Origin: JAJDXO01 sp965221855
GTDB lineage: Bacteria; Pseudomonadota; Alphaproteobacteria; Rhodospirillales; UBA2165
Length of the DNA: 64,000 nt
Assembly (NCBI GenBank): GCA_965221855.1
Contig: CBDCSV010000010.1
Span: 452,099 to 516,098 of the forward strand
Direction: 5' to 3'
Of the stretch, positions 40,861 to 49,118 are shown one piece after another (position 1 is the stretch's first letter; the number at the start of each line of letters is the position of its first letter). A program made the position numbers and the translations under genes. A model generated the notes under the pieces. That model saw only the letters and a program-made list of their open reading frames with translations, did no database searches and was not told the DNA's origin.

Positions 40861-41110
40861 TGACCCTCGCCCCCTTCAGGGGGAGAGGGTTGCGGAGGCT
40901 TGGCGGGCGGCAGCCCGGCTTAGCCGCAGCCGGGTGAGGGGGAACAGGATTTCACCACGGAGCACACAGAGATCACGGAGCGGATTTGAGTGTAGATACT
41001 CTGTGTTCTCTGTGGTCTTTGTGGTGAGATTCTTATTTCGTGGATGCCCCTCACTCTCATATCCTATGACCCCCTCACCCTGACCCTCTCCCCCTCAAGT
41101 AGGGGGAGAG
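40861..41110. repeat. Compound repeat block between ftsK and lolA
   Basis: It contains an R1 hairpin (CCCCCTTCAGGGGGAGAGGG near 40870), an R3 remnant (CGGCTTAGCCGCAGCCGGGTG), R2 (TTTCACCACGGAGCACACAG near 40950) with its reverse-complement-like echo CTGTGTTCTCTGTGGTC near 41000, and a second R1 hairpin at about 41090-41110. No gene is present. Confidence 0.8.
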
Positions 41111-41173
41111 GGAACGTGATGGAGCGGGGGGTAATCATTTGCGCTTGGCCGCCATATCCGGTATCGACGCCCC

Positions 41174-41821
41174 ATGAATTCCTTCCGCCGGATATTGCCG
41201 GCCGCCGCCCTCGCCCTGCTGGCCGCCGGGGCGGTCATGGCCGGCGCCGCCGCCGCCCAGGAGACAGCCAGGCCGGTCCCCCTGACCGATGCGCAGAAGG
41301 CCGAGCTGCGGCGGGTGGAGGATCACCTGAACGGGCTCGAGACCCTGCAGGCCCGGTTCATCCAGGTCTCCCAGCGGGGGCAGGTGGCCGAGGGAGACCT
41401 GTACCTCCAGCGGCCCGGCAGGATCCGGTTCGAATACGATTCGCCGGTGCCCATCCTGATCGTTTCGTCCGGGCCGGTGCTCTACTATTTCGACAAGGAG
41501 CTGGAGCAGACCACCCAGGTGTTCGTCCGGACGACCCCGGTGGGCCTCCTGGTGCGCGAGAAGCTGTCCTTCGCCGACGACGTCACGGTCTCCCACTTCG
41601 CGCGGCGGGCGGGCGCCATCCGGATCACGGTGCAGCGCACCGGCGATCCGGGGGAGGGCGCCATCACCCTGGTCTTCAGCGACAAGCCGCTGAGGCTCCG
41701 CCAGTGGGTGGTCCTCGACGCCCAGGGCCGGCGGACGTCGGTCACGCTCACCAACGTCCGGACCGGCCACCGGCTGGACCCCAAGCTGTTCAGGTTCGAC
41801 GCGCCGGAAGCGCCGGAGTAG
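41174..41821 (+). CDS. lolA: Outer-membrane lipoprotein carrier protein LolA
   Basis: This 215-residue periplasmic protein has a signal peptide at about 1-28 (ending AAAQ). The LolA beta-barrel signature follows: RRVEDHLNGLETLQARFIQV, GDLYLQRPGRIRFEYDSPVP, and GPVLYYFDKELEQTTQV, with later WVVLDAQGRRTSVTL and PKLFRF. It carries mature lipoproteins from LolCDE to the outer membrane. Position after ftsK is the usual alphaproteobacterial order. xth would normally follow, but insertion sequences and a porin gene now intervene. Confidence 0.9.
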   Translation: MNSFRRILPAAALALLAAGAVMAGAAAAQETARPVPLTDAQKAELRRVEDHLNGLETLQARFIQVSQRGQVAEGDLYLQRPGRIRFEYDSPVPILIVSSGPVLYYFDKELEQTTQVFVRTTPVGLLVREKLSFADDVTVSHFARRAGAIRITVQRTGDPGEGAITLVFSDKPLRLRQWVVLDAQGRRTSVTLTNVRTGHRLDPKLFRFDAPEAPE

Positions 41822-41833
41822 GGCGCGGCTCCA

Positions 41834-41907
41834 CCCCCTCACCCTGACCCTCTCCCCCTGAAGTAGGGGGAGAGGGGACTACTCCCTAACCCTCGCCCCC
41901 TTTGGGG
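41834..41907. repeat. R1 repeats at the left of IS110 copy 1
   Basis: CCCTCACCCTGACCCTCTCC, then CCCTGAAGTAGGGGGAGAGG and CTAACCCTCGCCCCCTTTGG lead straight into the IS110 left end. The hairpin is the IS target. Confidence 0.8.
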
Positions 41908-43343
41908 AAATGGGATGGACGCCTCCCACCTGCTGCTGCTGGAAGTCCGACGGAAGGGGTGGACCCTCACGGGCCGACGGCATCAAAGTACCAATGGGGA
42001 AGAGCAAGCTCTTCACAGGCAAACCGGAGGGTCCGAGATGAAGACTAACAGAACTGTCGTGGGCGTGGATACGGCGAAACGTGTGTTCCAGTTGTACTGG
42101 ATTGATATGGAGACGGGCGAGGTCATGGATCTGAAGCTGAGCCGGGCGAAGTTCCTCGAACACTTCGCCAACCGCGCGCCCTGCTTGGTCGCGATGGAGG
42201 CCTGCGGCGGCTCGCAGCACTGGGCGCGCCGGCTTGGGGAGCTCGGCCACGAGCCGCGGCTGTTGCCGGCCAAGGCGGTGCGTCCCTTTGTCATCGGCAA
42301 CAAGAACGACGCGCACGACGCGCGGGCGATCTGGACGGCGGCGCGGATGCCGGGCATCAAGACCGTTGCGGTGAAGAGCGAGGAACAGCAGGCGGTCCTG
42401 GCGCTTCACCGGATGCGCCAGCAGTTGGTGAAGTTCCGCACGGCTCAGACCAACGGGCTGCGCGGCCTGCTGATGGAATATGGCGAGGTGATGCCGCGGG
42501 GCCGGGCCGGGATGAGACAGGCGATGCCCGGCGCCCTCGCGCGGGTCTCGGAGCGGCTGCCGGCGATGGTGATCGACACGCTTCGCGAGCAGTGGGCGCG
42601 GATCGGCCGGCTCGATGAAGAGATCGGCGAGATCGAGCGGCGCATCGGGGTGTGGCACCGCGGCAATGCCGACAGCAGACGGATCGCCGAGATTCCCGGC
42701 GTGGGCGTGCTGACCGCGACCGCCGTCGTCGCCGCGATGGGCGATCCGGCGGCGTTCCGGTCGGGCCGGGAGTTCGCCGCCTGGCTCGGCCTGGTGCCGC
42801 GCCACGACGGTACCGGCGGCCGGGTTCGCATGCTCGGCATCTCCAAGCGCGGCGACCGGTATTTGCGAACCCTGCTGATCCACGGCGCGCGCGCCGTGCT
42901 CACCAACAGCAAGGCGCCGCCCGAATGGGCGGTGCGCCTCGCCGAGCGGCGGCCGATGAACGTCGCCACCGTCGCGCTGGCCAACAAGACGGCACGCACG
43001 ATCTGGGCCCTGCTGGCCCACGACCGGACGTACCAGGCGAACTACGTCGGCCGGCCGGCATAGCCGCGGCGGACGATGGAACGGCGAACCGATAGAGGAG
43101 GTGGCCGCTGAGAGGTTGCGCAAGGCACGAAACGGAGTGATGGCAAACAGGTCGGACCGCGATCCGCCAAGCCTGAATCCCTCGAGGGGCGAGAAGCCCG
43201 TGGGGGAAATGAGGCGCGGATCGGCAGATTCCATCAGGGCCAGCGGGCACCAGGTCCCGCATCAACAGGCCGGATACAAAGCTGCAATCTGCCTGCCCGT
43301 CACACCGAAATCGGTCCTTGCGTCCCGGGAGGCGTCCATACAA
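41908..43343 (+). mobile_element. IS110-family element (IS1111 group), copy 1
   Basis: The element is 1436 bp from AAATGGGATGG to CCATACAA, judged by comparing four copies. Perfect 13-bp inverted repeats (ATGGACGCCTCCC / GGGAGGCGTCCAT) lie 7 bp and 4 bp inside the ends, the subterminal arrangement typical of the IS1111 group. The non-coding 3' part (43064-43343, about 280 bp) is long and is the expected location of a bridge RNA. No target duplication is seen, as usual for this family. Confidence 0.9.
42038..43063 (+). CDS. IS110-family transposase/recombinase, copy 1
   Basis: This 341-residue enzyme starts at ATG 42038 after GGAGGG. The RuvC-like DEDD residues are D11 (VGVDTAK), E54 (VAMEACGG), D91 and D94 (NKNDAHDARAI). 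The C-terminal Transposase_20 domain has IPGVGVLTATAVVAAMGD and the catalytic serine region GRVRMLGISKRGDRYLRTLL. Family members use a bridge RNA to choose target and donor. All four copies translate identically. Confidence 0.93.
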   Translation: MKTNRTVVGVDTAKRVFQLYWIDMETGEVMDLKLSRAKFLEHFANRAPCLVAMEACGGSQHWARRLGELGHEPRLLPAKAVRPFVIGNKNDAHDARAIWTAARMPGIKTVAVKSEEQQAVLALHRMRQQLVKFRTAQTNGLRGLLMEYGEVMPRGRAGMRQAMPGALARVSERLPAMVIDTLREQWARIGRLDEEIGEIERRIGVWHRGNADSRRIAEIPGVGVLTATAVVAAMGDPAAFRSGREFAAWLGLVPRHDGTGGRVRMLGISKRGDRYLRTLLIHGARAVLTNSKAPPEWAVRLAERRPMNVATVALANKTARTIWALLAHDRTYQANYVGRPA

Positions 43344-43560
43344 GAGGGATGCGAAGGCTTGGCGAGCTTGCGAGCCTTAGCCGTAGCTGGGTGAGGGGGA
43401 ACGGGATTTCACCACGGAGCACACGGAGATCACGGAGAAGGGCTGAATCACCCTCACCCTCATATCCCATGACCCCCTCACCCATTTTTTTGTGACCCCC
43501 TCACCCTTCCCCTCTCCCCCTGAAAAAGGGGGAGAGGGAATAGGATTTGGGGGGAGAGGG
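43344..43560. repeat. Compound repeat block right of IS110 copy 1
   Basis: It runs as the tail of R3 (GAGGGATGCGAAGGCTTGGCG to CCGTAGCTGGGTGAGGGGG), then R2 (TTTCACCACGGAGCACACGG), then two R1 hairpins. Order and orientation are R3-R2-R1, the reverse of the block at 47653. Confidence 0.8.
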
Positions 43561-43563
43561 CAC

Positions 43564-43591
43564 AAAAAAGGGCGGTCCGGAGACCGCCCTT
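43564..43591 (-). terminator. Rho-independent terminator of porin A
   Basis: On the minus strand the stem GGGCGGTC-TCCG-GACCGCCC is followed by TTTTTT, 27 bp after the porin stop. Confidence 0.9.
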
Positions 43592-43617
43592 CGATGTCGT
43601 CGATGTGGTAAAGAGGC

Positions 43618-44769
43618 TTAGAAGGCCACCTTGATGCCGGCCAGAACGCCCCAGCCCTCGTTGTTCATGGGCATGGAGTATTTGTCGTCGCTGGGGTTGT
43701 TGGGGGTGCTGGCGCCGGCCGTCATGGTGCGTTCCTCATCCTGGAAGTCGATCATGAAGAGGCTCGCGCCGACGGTCACGCCCGCGCCCAGGGAGTAAGC
43801 CGCGCCCAGGGTGTACTGGTTGGACTCGTCCTTGCCCTTCAGCATGGACTGGTCGTCCTCGGTGTACAGCCAGGTCAGGGCGAGGGACCACGGGCCGGTC
43901 TTGTAGCCGACGCCGGCCATCCAGCCTTCGATGTCGAGGCTGTTCGTCATACTCTGCTTGGCCTTGTCCATATCATCGGTACGCTCGGCCCAGCCGCCGC
44001 CGATGCTCAGGCCGGCGAAGGAGACGCTGGCGCCCGCCTGAACGGTCGTCGCCTCGGTGCTGCCGGTGTGCCTCGTCCAGCCGCCGGAAACCGCGACGCC
44101 CGCGTCACCGAACTTGCTCTTGAAGTTGGCGCCGATGGAGATGTTGTCGGTCTCGCTCGGCATCATGCCGTCGGTCTTCGGCGGGGCGTCGCTGTTGGCG
44201 GTCGACGGGGTGTAGCTGACGCCGGCCTGGAAGCCGCCGAGGTTCGGCGTGATGTACATGGCCTTCATGTCGTCCCGGCCGCCGTCATGGTTGAAGAAGT
44301 GGGTGCCCGTCGTGGTCGGGATGAACCGCGCCTGCGTGTCGGAGTTGAGCGCGTTGTTGATGGTGTTCACCGCGGGCGCGTTCACCTTGAAGATGAAGTG
44401 GGCCTGCTTGGTGGAGCCGAGGCGGAACTCGCCCCATTCCTTCAAATTGCCGACCTTGATGTAGGATTCGTCGAGGGTCGTGCCGGCGTTGGCGCGGGCC
44501 TGGTCGGATTCCAGGTCGATGATGACGTCGACGCGGACGCCGTTGTCGAGGGTCGTGTTGCCCCGGAAGTTGATCTCCGAGTCGGCGACCATGTTGTTGC
44601 CGCTCTGGTCCTTCTGGGAGTCGGCGTCGCTGTCGGCCACACCGGCCAGCCAGATGAACGAACCGCCGACGCCGAGCTTGACCTTCTCGGCGGCGAGGGC
44701 GTCGGCGCCGGAGAAGGCGAACATGCCCGCCGCCGCCAACGCAGTCGTGGAGTAGAGTACTTTCTTCAT
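43618..44769 (-). CDS. Outer-membrane porin, copy A
   Basis: This 383-residue outer-membrane beta-barrel protein starts at ATG 44769 with AGGAGG upstream. The signal peptide is about 1-26 (TTALAAAGMFAFSGADALAA). The mature protein has amphipathic strands of the Gram-negative porin type (VKLGVGGSFIWLAGV; GVRVDVIIDLES; SYIKVGNLKEWGEFRLGSTK) and ends in VLAGIKVAF with the terminal Phe recognised by the BAM machinery. The translation is identical to copy B at 52460, inverted. It was inserted between lolA and xth. A general small-solute pore is likely; specificity is unknown. Confidence 0.88.
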   Translation of the reverse strand: MKKVLYSTTALAAAGMFAFSGADALAAEKVKLGVGGSFIWLAGVADSDADSQKDQSGNNMVADSEINFRGNTTLDNGVRVDVIIDLESDQARANAGTTLDESYIKVGNLKEWGEFRLGSTKQAHFIFKVNAPAVNTINNALNSDTQARFIPTTTGTHFFNHDGGRDDMKAMYITPNLGGFQAGVSYTPSTANSDAPPKTDGMMPSETDNISIGANFKSKFGDAGVAVSGGWTRHTGSTEATTVQAGASVSFAGLSIGGGWAERTDDMDKAKQSMTNSLDIEGWMAGVGYKTGPWSLALTWLYTEDDQSMLKGKDESNQYTLGAAYSLGAGVTVGASLFMIDFQDEERTMTAGASTPNNPSDDKYSMPMNNEGWGVLAGIKVAF

Positions 44770-44897
44770 GGAAATCCTCCTAATGGACCCCCCGGATCGA
44801 AACAAAACGCCAAATCGGCCCGGGAGAGGTGGAAACGAGGGTTATAAATCGGCCATATGGCCGGAACGGTCAACGCGGAACTCATGCGGATGTGTTA

Positions 44898-44926
44898 TAA
44901 AACCACCGGTGTTGCAAAGGCGCAAC
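44898..44926. promoter_or_regulatory. Conserved palindrome upstream of porin A
   Basis: GTTGC-N6-GCAAC (read on the minus strand, near 44910-44926) is kept in both porin promoters although the central bases differ (GCCTTT here, ATCTAT in copy B). Just downstream, CGGCCATATGGCCG is a second perfect palindrome shared by both copies (near 44852-44866). They are candidate regulator sites. Confidence 0.5.
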
Positions 44927-44985
44927 AAGCCCGAAACACCGGAATTCCGGCGGTTTCCGGGGATTCGCCGGCGGCCGGGCGAATT

Positions 44986-45009
44986 ATACATATCAAATCT
45001 GATATGTAT
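44986..45009. promoter_or_regulatory. Perfect 10-bp inverted repeat
   Basis: ATACATATCA and TGATATGTAT surround AATC. It lies upstream of porin A only, just before the IS5 element, and is absent from the porin B promoter. It may be an operator or the remains of another promoter. Confidence 0.45.
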
Positions 45010-45041
45010 TGATATTAAAATTGGTATCTCCCGTCCCCCGA

Positions 45042-46223
45042 GGATTCCTCTGCGAAAGTCGCGCGGTTGGGTTTGTGGCGGGGGTTGTGGGTGTTTTGGG
45101 GCTATTGCGGTACCGCCCGGCGGGTCCGCCCTGGGGTTTGCGGGCCGGATTGCGGTGGGTTTTCGGTTTTCGGGCGCACCGGTCCCTCAGGGTCCGGCGA
45201 GCAGGCTGCTGGCTCTTCGAAGGTTGTAGACGGTGACCGCGGCCATCAGGCGGGCGGTGTTTCTTTCGAGGGTGAGGCCCTTTGCGCGGCGCAGCCCGTA
45301 AAGCCGCTTGAGGGCGGAGAACACCGCCTCGACCGGTGCCCGATGCCGCGCGATCAGGTCGTTGCGGCGCTGCTGCCAATGGGGCAGCCGGGGGGTGTGC
45401 TTGTGCCGCCGGTGCATGATGCGGTCCTTGATCCCGGCCGCCTTGAGCCGGGCGCGGCGGCCCTTGTGCTCGTAGGCCTTGTCGCCGTAGGCCGCGCCCT
45501 CGTCGCCAGAGATCAGCCCGTCGGCGACCGTGCTCTCATAGATCTTGGCCGAGGTCATGCCCGCCCGCCGGACCAGGCTCGAGCCCCGGTCGACGCCGAC
45601 ATGCGCCTTGTAGCCGAAAAAGGCCTTGCCGTTCCGCATGGTCCAGTCGGCATCGGGCTCGCGCGGGTGCCTGGCCCCCGCGCCGGCCTTGTAGGGCGGC
45701 GGGCGCGAGGCCGAGGCCACCAGGGTGGCGTCCATCAGCGTGCCCTTGCGCACCAGCAGCCCCTTCGCGTCGAGTTGGCGGTTGATCTCCTCGAAGGCCG
45801 CTTCCAGCACCGCGACCGCATCTTCCCGGAAGCGCCAGATCGTGGTCTCGTCCGGCGTCGGGGCGTCCAGCGCAAAGCCGCAGAAACGCCGGAACGACAG
45901 CCGGTCCAGCAGCGCTTCCTCCAGGCCCGGGTCCGACAGATCGTAGAGCGCCTGCAGATAGAGCGCCTTCAACATCGACAAGGGCGCATAGGGCGGACGG
46001 CCCCGGCGCCCCGGGCGGACCTCCGACGCCAGGCGCCCGAGCGGAGACCAGTCGATCAGCTCATCCAGACGCTCCAGCTTCGGGTTGGACCCAAGACCCG
46101 GAGAGACAAACGCTTCCGCGAAACCCAACTGACCCTTGCCGCTCATCGACCCCTCCAACGGTTGATGACACCAATGAATCACATCTCAAACCCATCGGGA
46201 ATCCCCTTTTCGCAGAGGAATCC
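45042..46223 (-). mobile_element. IS5-family insertion sequence, copy 1
   Basis: The element is 1182 bp with ends GGATTCCTCTGCGAAA on both sides, flanked by the 3-bp direct repeat CGA (45039-45041, 46224-46226). The reconstructed empty site CCCCCGAGGGGGAGAGGG is an R1 hairpin. Confidence 0.9.
45187..46146 (-). CDS. IS5-family transposase, copy 1
   Basis: This 319-residue transposase starts at ATG 46146 (MSGKGQLGFAEAFVSPGLG). DDE residues lie in GTLMDATLVASA (D), YGDKAYEHKGRRAR (D, with the Y-R signature) and HRAPVEAVFSALKRLYG (E). The N-terminal PPYAPLSMLKALYLQALYDL segment is the IS5-group domain. It is identical in translation to copy 2 at 63004. Confidence 0.93.
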   Translation of the reverse strand: MSGKGQLGFAEAFVSPGLGSNPKLERLDELIDWSPLGRLASEVRPGRRGRPPYAPLSMLKALYLQALYDLSDPGLEEALLDRLSFRRFCGFALDAPTPDETTIWRFREDAVAVLEAAFEEINRQLDAKGLLVRKGTLMDATLVASASRPPPYKAGAGARHPREPDADWTMRNGKAFFGYKAHVGVDRGSSLVRRAGMTSAKIYESTVADGLISGDEGAAYGDKAYEHKGRRARLKAAGIKDRIMHRRHKHTPRLPHWQQRRNDLIARHRAPVEAVFSALKRLYGLRRAKGLTLERNTARLMAAVTVYNLRRASSLLAGP

Positions 46224-46290
46224 CGAGGGGGAGAGGGTCAGGGTGAGGGGGTCATGGGATATGAGGGTGGGGGTGATATTGAAATTCCCC
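46224..46290. repeat. R1 repeat right of IS5 copy 1
   Basis: GAGGGGGAGAGGGTCAGGGT, then GAGGGGGTCATGGGATATGA and a G-rich run. This is the right half of the R1 hairpin split by the IS5 insertion; the stretch ends at the 3' end of xth. Confidence 0.75.
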
Positions 46291-46296
46291 CGCCCC

Positions 46297-47085
46297 CTAC
46301 CGGGACAGCTCCACCATCAGCGGCGCGTGGTCCGACGGCTTGGGCCAGCTCCGGCAATGGGGAAACACCTCGGCGCGCCGCAGGGACGGCGCCACCGGTT
46401 CGCTGACCCAGACATGGTCGAGGCGGCGGCCCCGGTTGTTGACCGTCCAGTCGGGGGAGCGGTAGCTCCACCAGGTGAACAGGGTTTCCTCGGGCGGAAC
46501 GAGGCGGCGCACCGCGTCCACCCAGGGGCCGGCCTTCCGCACGGCCTCCAGCGCCTCGATCTCGACCGCCGTATGGGAGACCACGTTCTCGAGCTGCTTG
46601 TGGGACCACACGTCGGCGGGCAGGGGCGCGATGTTCAGATCCCCCACCAGCATCCGCTTCGCGCCCGGATCGCGCCGGCGGCGGAACCAGCGGGCGAGTT
46701 CCCCGAGGAACTCGAGCTTGTGGGCGAACTTGCCGTTGAGGGCGGGGTCGGGCACATCCCCGCCGGCGGGGACGTAGAAGTTGTGCAGTTCCAGCCCGCC
46801 GACCACGGCCGAGACGTGGCGGGCGTCCGGGCGCCCGCACCAGTCCCGCCCGCCGGCCTCCTCCAGGGGCAGCCGGGACAGGATGGCCACCCCGTTGTAG
46901 CTCTTCATGCCCCGCACCGCCTGGTGGGGATAGCCCAGGCCGGCGATCGCGCCGGCGGGAAACAAATCGTCGGTCACCTTGGTCTCCTGGAGGCAGATGA
47001 CATCCGGTCCCGAATCGTTCACGAATCGTTTCAGGAGATCGAGCCGCGGGCGCACCGAATTTATGTTCCAGGTCGCAATTTTCAT
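46297..47085 (-). CDS. xth: Exodeoxyribonuclease III
   Basis: This 262-residue AP endonuclease / 3'-5' exonuclease of the EEP fold starts at ATG 47085. It has the MKIATWNINSVRPRL start, the metal ligand E in ICLQETKV (about 34), YNGVAILSR, HNFYVPAGGD, the catalytic VGDLNIAPLPADVW (D-x-N, about 147-149), SYRSPDWTVNNRGRRLDHVW, and the terminal SDHAP catalytic D-H. All key residues are intact. It repairs abasic sites. In many alphaproteobacteria it follows ftsK-lolA; here 4.4 kb of mobile and duplicated DNA separates it from lolA. Confidence 0.93.
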   Translation of the reverse strand: MKIATWNINSVRPRLDLLKRFVNDSGPDVICLQETKVTDDLFPAGAIAGLGYPHQAVRGMKSYNGVAILSRLPLEEAGGRDWCGRPDARHVSAVVGGLELHNFYVPAGGDVPDPALNGKFAHKLEFLGELARWFRRRRDPGAKRMLVGDLNIAPLPADVWSHKQLENVVSHTAVEIEALEAVRKAGPWVDAVRRLVPPEETLFTWWSYRSPDWTVNNRGRRLDHVWVSEPVAPSLRRAEVFPHCRSWPKPSDHAPLMVELSR

Positions 47086-47204
47086 TCTGTTTCAGCGATT
47101 TACAGTACCGTCGTGATAAAAAAATCACGTACGAGGAAGAACAGATGCGGATAAGTGTTGACGAATACTAGCCGTCATCTACAAAACCGCAAGAATCAAG
47201 TAAT

Positions 47205-47275
47205 CGCCACATGATGTCGAGGTATCTACAATATATTGTGGACATCTTGACAAATTCACCAATATATAGTGGAAT
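47205..47275. promoter_or_regulatory. AT-rich control region with direct repeats
   Basis: CAATATATTGTGGA and CAATATATAGTGGA are near-identical direct repeats 33 bp apart, with CTTGACA between them. They precede the small membrane-protein gene at 47336 and probably contain its promoter and a regulator or paired-box site. Confidence 0.4.
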
Positions 47276-47335
47276 TTTACTGGGGTTCATCTTCGTTGGG
47301 CCTCGCGTGGCTACAACCATCTAGGGGTTTAAGAC

Positions 47336-47566
47336 ATGCCTGGTATCTACGATACGGTAAAACGTTTCTTCATCAACGTTACCGAGGCGTTTCTCCTGCT
47401 GATCGCTCTGTCGGTCGTGGCGAGTATCGTCTTCGGCTCCAACCTGCCGTTCGTCGGCGGGGTGACGGAAAACCTGCTCGGCCTGATCGCCCAGCTCGGA
47501 GAGGCGGGCCTCGTGGGCCTGATCGCCGCCGGCATTCTGATCTGGCTCGTCAGCAAACGCTCCTAA
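47336..47566 (+). CDS. Small two-helix membrane protein
   Basis: This 76-residue protein starts at ATG 47336. It has two hydrophobic segments (about 15-33, FLLLIALSVVASIVF, and 52-71, GLVGLIAAGILIWLV) joined by a short loop with NLPFVGGVTENL, and a basic C-terminus (SKRS). I do not recognise a family. It has its own AT-rich upstream region and a strong terminator, so it is probably expressed as a single gene. Confidence 0.65.
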   Translation: MPGIYDTVKRFFINVTEAFLLLIALSVVASIVFGSNLPFVGGVTENLLGLIAQLGEAGLVGLIAAGILIWLVSKRS

Positions 47567-47600
47567 CGGGGCATCCGAGACTTCACGACCTTCCCATTGG

Positions 47601-47633
47601 AACCGCCCCTGCATTCCGCCGGGGCGGTTTTTT
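47601..47633 (+). terminator. Rho-independent terminator of the small membrane protein gene
   Basis: AACCGCCCC and GGGGCGGTT form a 9-bp stem with an 11-base loop, followed by a T run, 34 bp past the stop. Confidence 0.9.
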
Positions 47634-47652
47634 CATGGCGGTCTCACGGAAC

Positions 47653-48082
47653 AGTCCCCTCTCCCCCTACTTGAGGGGGAGAGGGTCAGGGTGAGGGGGT
47701 CATAAGATATGAGGGTGGGGGGGTCATAGGAAATGGGGGTGATTCAGCCCTTCTCCGTGATCTCGGTGTCCTCCGTGGTGAAATCCCGTTCCCCCTCACC
47801 CAGCTACGGCTAAGGCTCGCCTGGGCAGTCGCTTCGCTTTGTGCCCTAACTCGCCAAGCCTTCGCAACCCTCTCCCCCTTCTTCAGGGGGAGAGGGTCAG
47901 GGTGAGGGGGTCATAAAAGATGGGTGAGGGAGTCATGGGAGGCGGGGGCGATTCAATCCTTCTCCGTGATCTCCGTGTGCTCCGTGGTGAAATCCTGTTC
48001 CCCCTCACCCAGCTACGGCTAAGGCTCGCCTGGGCAGTCGCTTCGCTTTGTGCCCTAGCTCGCCAACCCTCCGCATCCCTCT
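47653..48082. repeat. Tandem compound repeat (R1-R2-R3 twice)
   Basis: The order R1 hairpin (near 47660), R2 (TTCTCCGTGATCTCGGTGTC), R3 (CCCTCACCCAGCTACGGCTA) and then a second R1-R2-R3 starting near 47869 shows a compound unit of about 215 bp in tandem. It ends at the left end of IS110 copy 2. No gene is supported. Confidence 0.85.
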
Positions 48083-48245
48083 TTGTATGGACGCCTCCCG
48101 GGACGCAAGGACCGATTTCGGTGTGACGGGCAGGCAGATTGCAGCTTTGTATCCGGCCTGTTGATGCGTAAGCGGTGCGAGCGCCCCACCTTATCTCTGT
48201 ATCGCTGTTGGAGTTGGATGATCCTTTTACCGGGAGGGTCATACG

Positions 48246-48680
48246 ATGCAAGAGCAGGATCGCTTCGACCAGGAACAGCTGGTTGGGGAAGAGGATAACG
48301 AGGAGGCCGGATCGGTCGAAGGCTGGCGCGCCTTGCAGCCGGCTGCACGTCGGCAGCACTGGTCGGAAGAAGAGAAGGCTTGGATCGTCCAGGAGAGTTT
48401 TGAGCAGGGGACGACCGTAGAGGAGGTCGCCAAGCGCCATGGGGTTCCGCATAGGCGGCTGTCATTCTGGCGCAAGCAGTTCCGCCGGGGCGAACTCGTG
48501 GCGCCTCCGGCGCCGCAGAGCGAGGCGCCGTTCGCCCATGTCGAAGTGGAGGCGGCGTCGGGGCCCGGCCATGTCGGTTCGGTTTCGATCGAGGCGCGGG
48601 GCGTGACGGTACGCCTCGACGGCGACGTGAGCACGGTGCGCATCACCTCGATCGCCTCGGCGCTGCGAGCGATCCGATGA
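48246..48680 (+). CDS. tnpA: IS66 accessory protein TnpA
   Basis: This 144-residue protein contains a helix-turn-helix segment (WSEEEKAWIVQESFEQGTTV, EEVAKRHGVPHRRLSFWRKQ) like other IS66 OrfA proteins, and a C-terminal beta-rich part. It overlaps tnpB by 4 bp (ATGA). It is needed with TnpB for transposition in IS66-type elements. Confidence 0.9.
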   Translation: MQEQDRFDQEQLVGEEDNEEAGSVEGWRALQPAARRQHWSEEEKAWIVQESFEQGTTVEEVAKRHGVPHRRLSFWRKQFRRGELVAPPAPQSEAPFAHVEVEAASGPGHVGSVSIEARGVTVRLDGDVSTVRITSIASALRAIR

Positions 48681-49030
48681 TCGTCGCGGGCTCTGGGTTG
48701 AAGGTCGTGGTGGCGACGCGGCCTGTGGACTTCCGCAAGGGCCATGACGGGCTGGTGGCGGTGGTCGAGCACGAGCTCGGTCTGGACCCGTATTCCGGCA
48801 TCGTGTTCGTATTCCGCCCCAAGCGCGCCGACCGGATCAAGGTTCTGTGGTGGGACGGGACCGGATTGGTGCTGGCATCGAAGCGTCTTGAGCAGGCCCG
48901 GTTCGCCTGGCCGGCGGTCCGCGACGGGGTGATGCGCCTGTCGCGGGCGCAGTTCGAGGCTTTGTTCGAGGGTCTGGACTGGCGCCGGGTGTGGGGACCA
49001 CGGGTGCGCCGGCCACTCGCGGCGGCGTGA
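48677..49030 (+). CDS. tnpB: IS66 accessory protein TnpB
   Basis: This 117-residue protein has the IS66 Orf2 pattern: VVVATRPVDFRKGHDGLVAV, GIVFVFRPKRADRIKVLWWD and GTGLVLASKRLEQ. The start overlaps the tnpA stop. It is complete. Confidence 0.93.
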   Translation: MIVAGSGLKVVVATRPVDFRKGHDGLVAVVEHELGLDPYSGIVFVFRPKRADRIKVLWWDGTGLVLASKRLEQARFAWPAVRDGVMRLSRAQFEALFEGLDWRRVWGPRVRRPLAAA

Positions 49031-49118
49031 TGCCGAGGGGTGGCCGGGCTCCCATTTTCCCCTTTTCCGGCCCCTATTCTTTATCAATAAGTAACTGGTT
49101 CCATGATAGTATTCAGTC

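Noticed and set aside
42652..43095. Arg-rich ORFs inside the IS110 copies
   Set aside because: Frame-shifted shadows of the transposase, present in all four copies.
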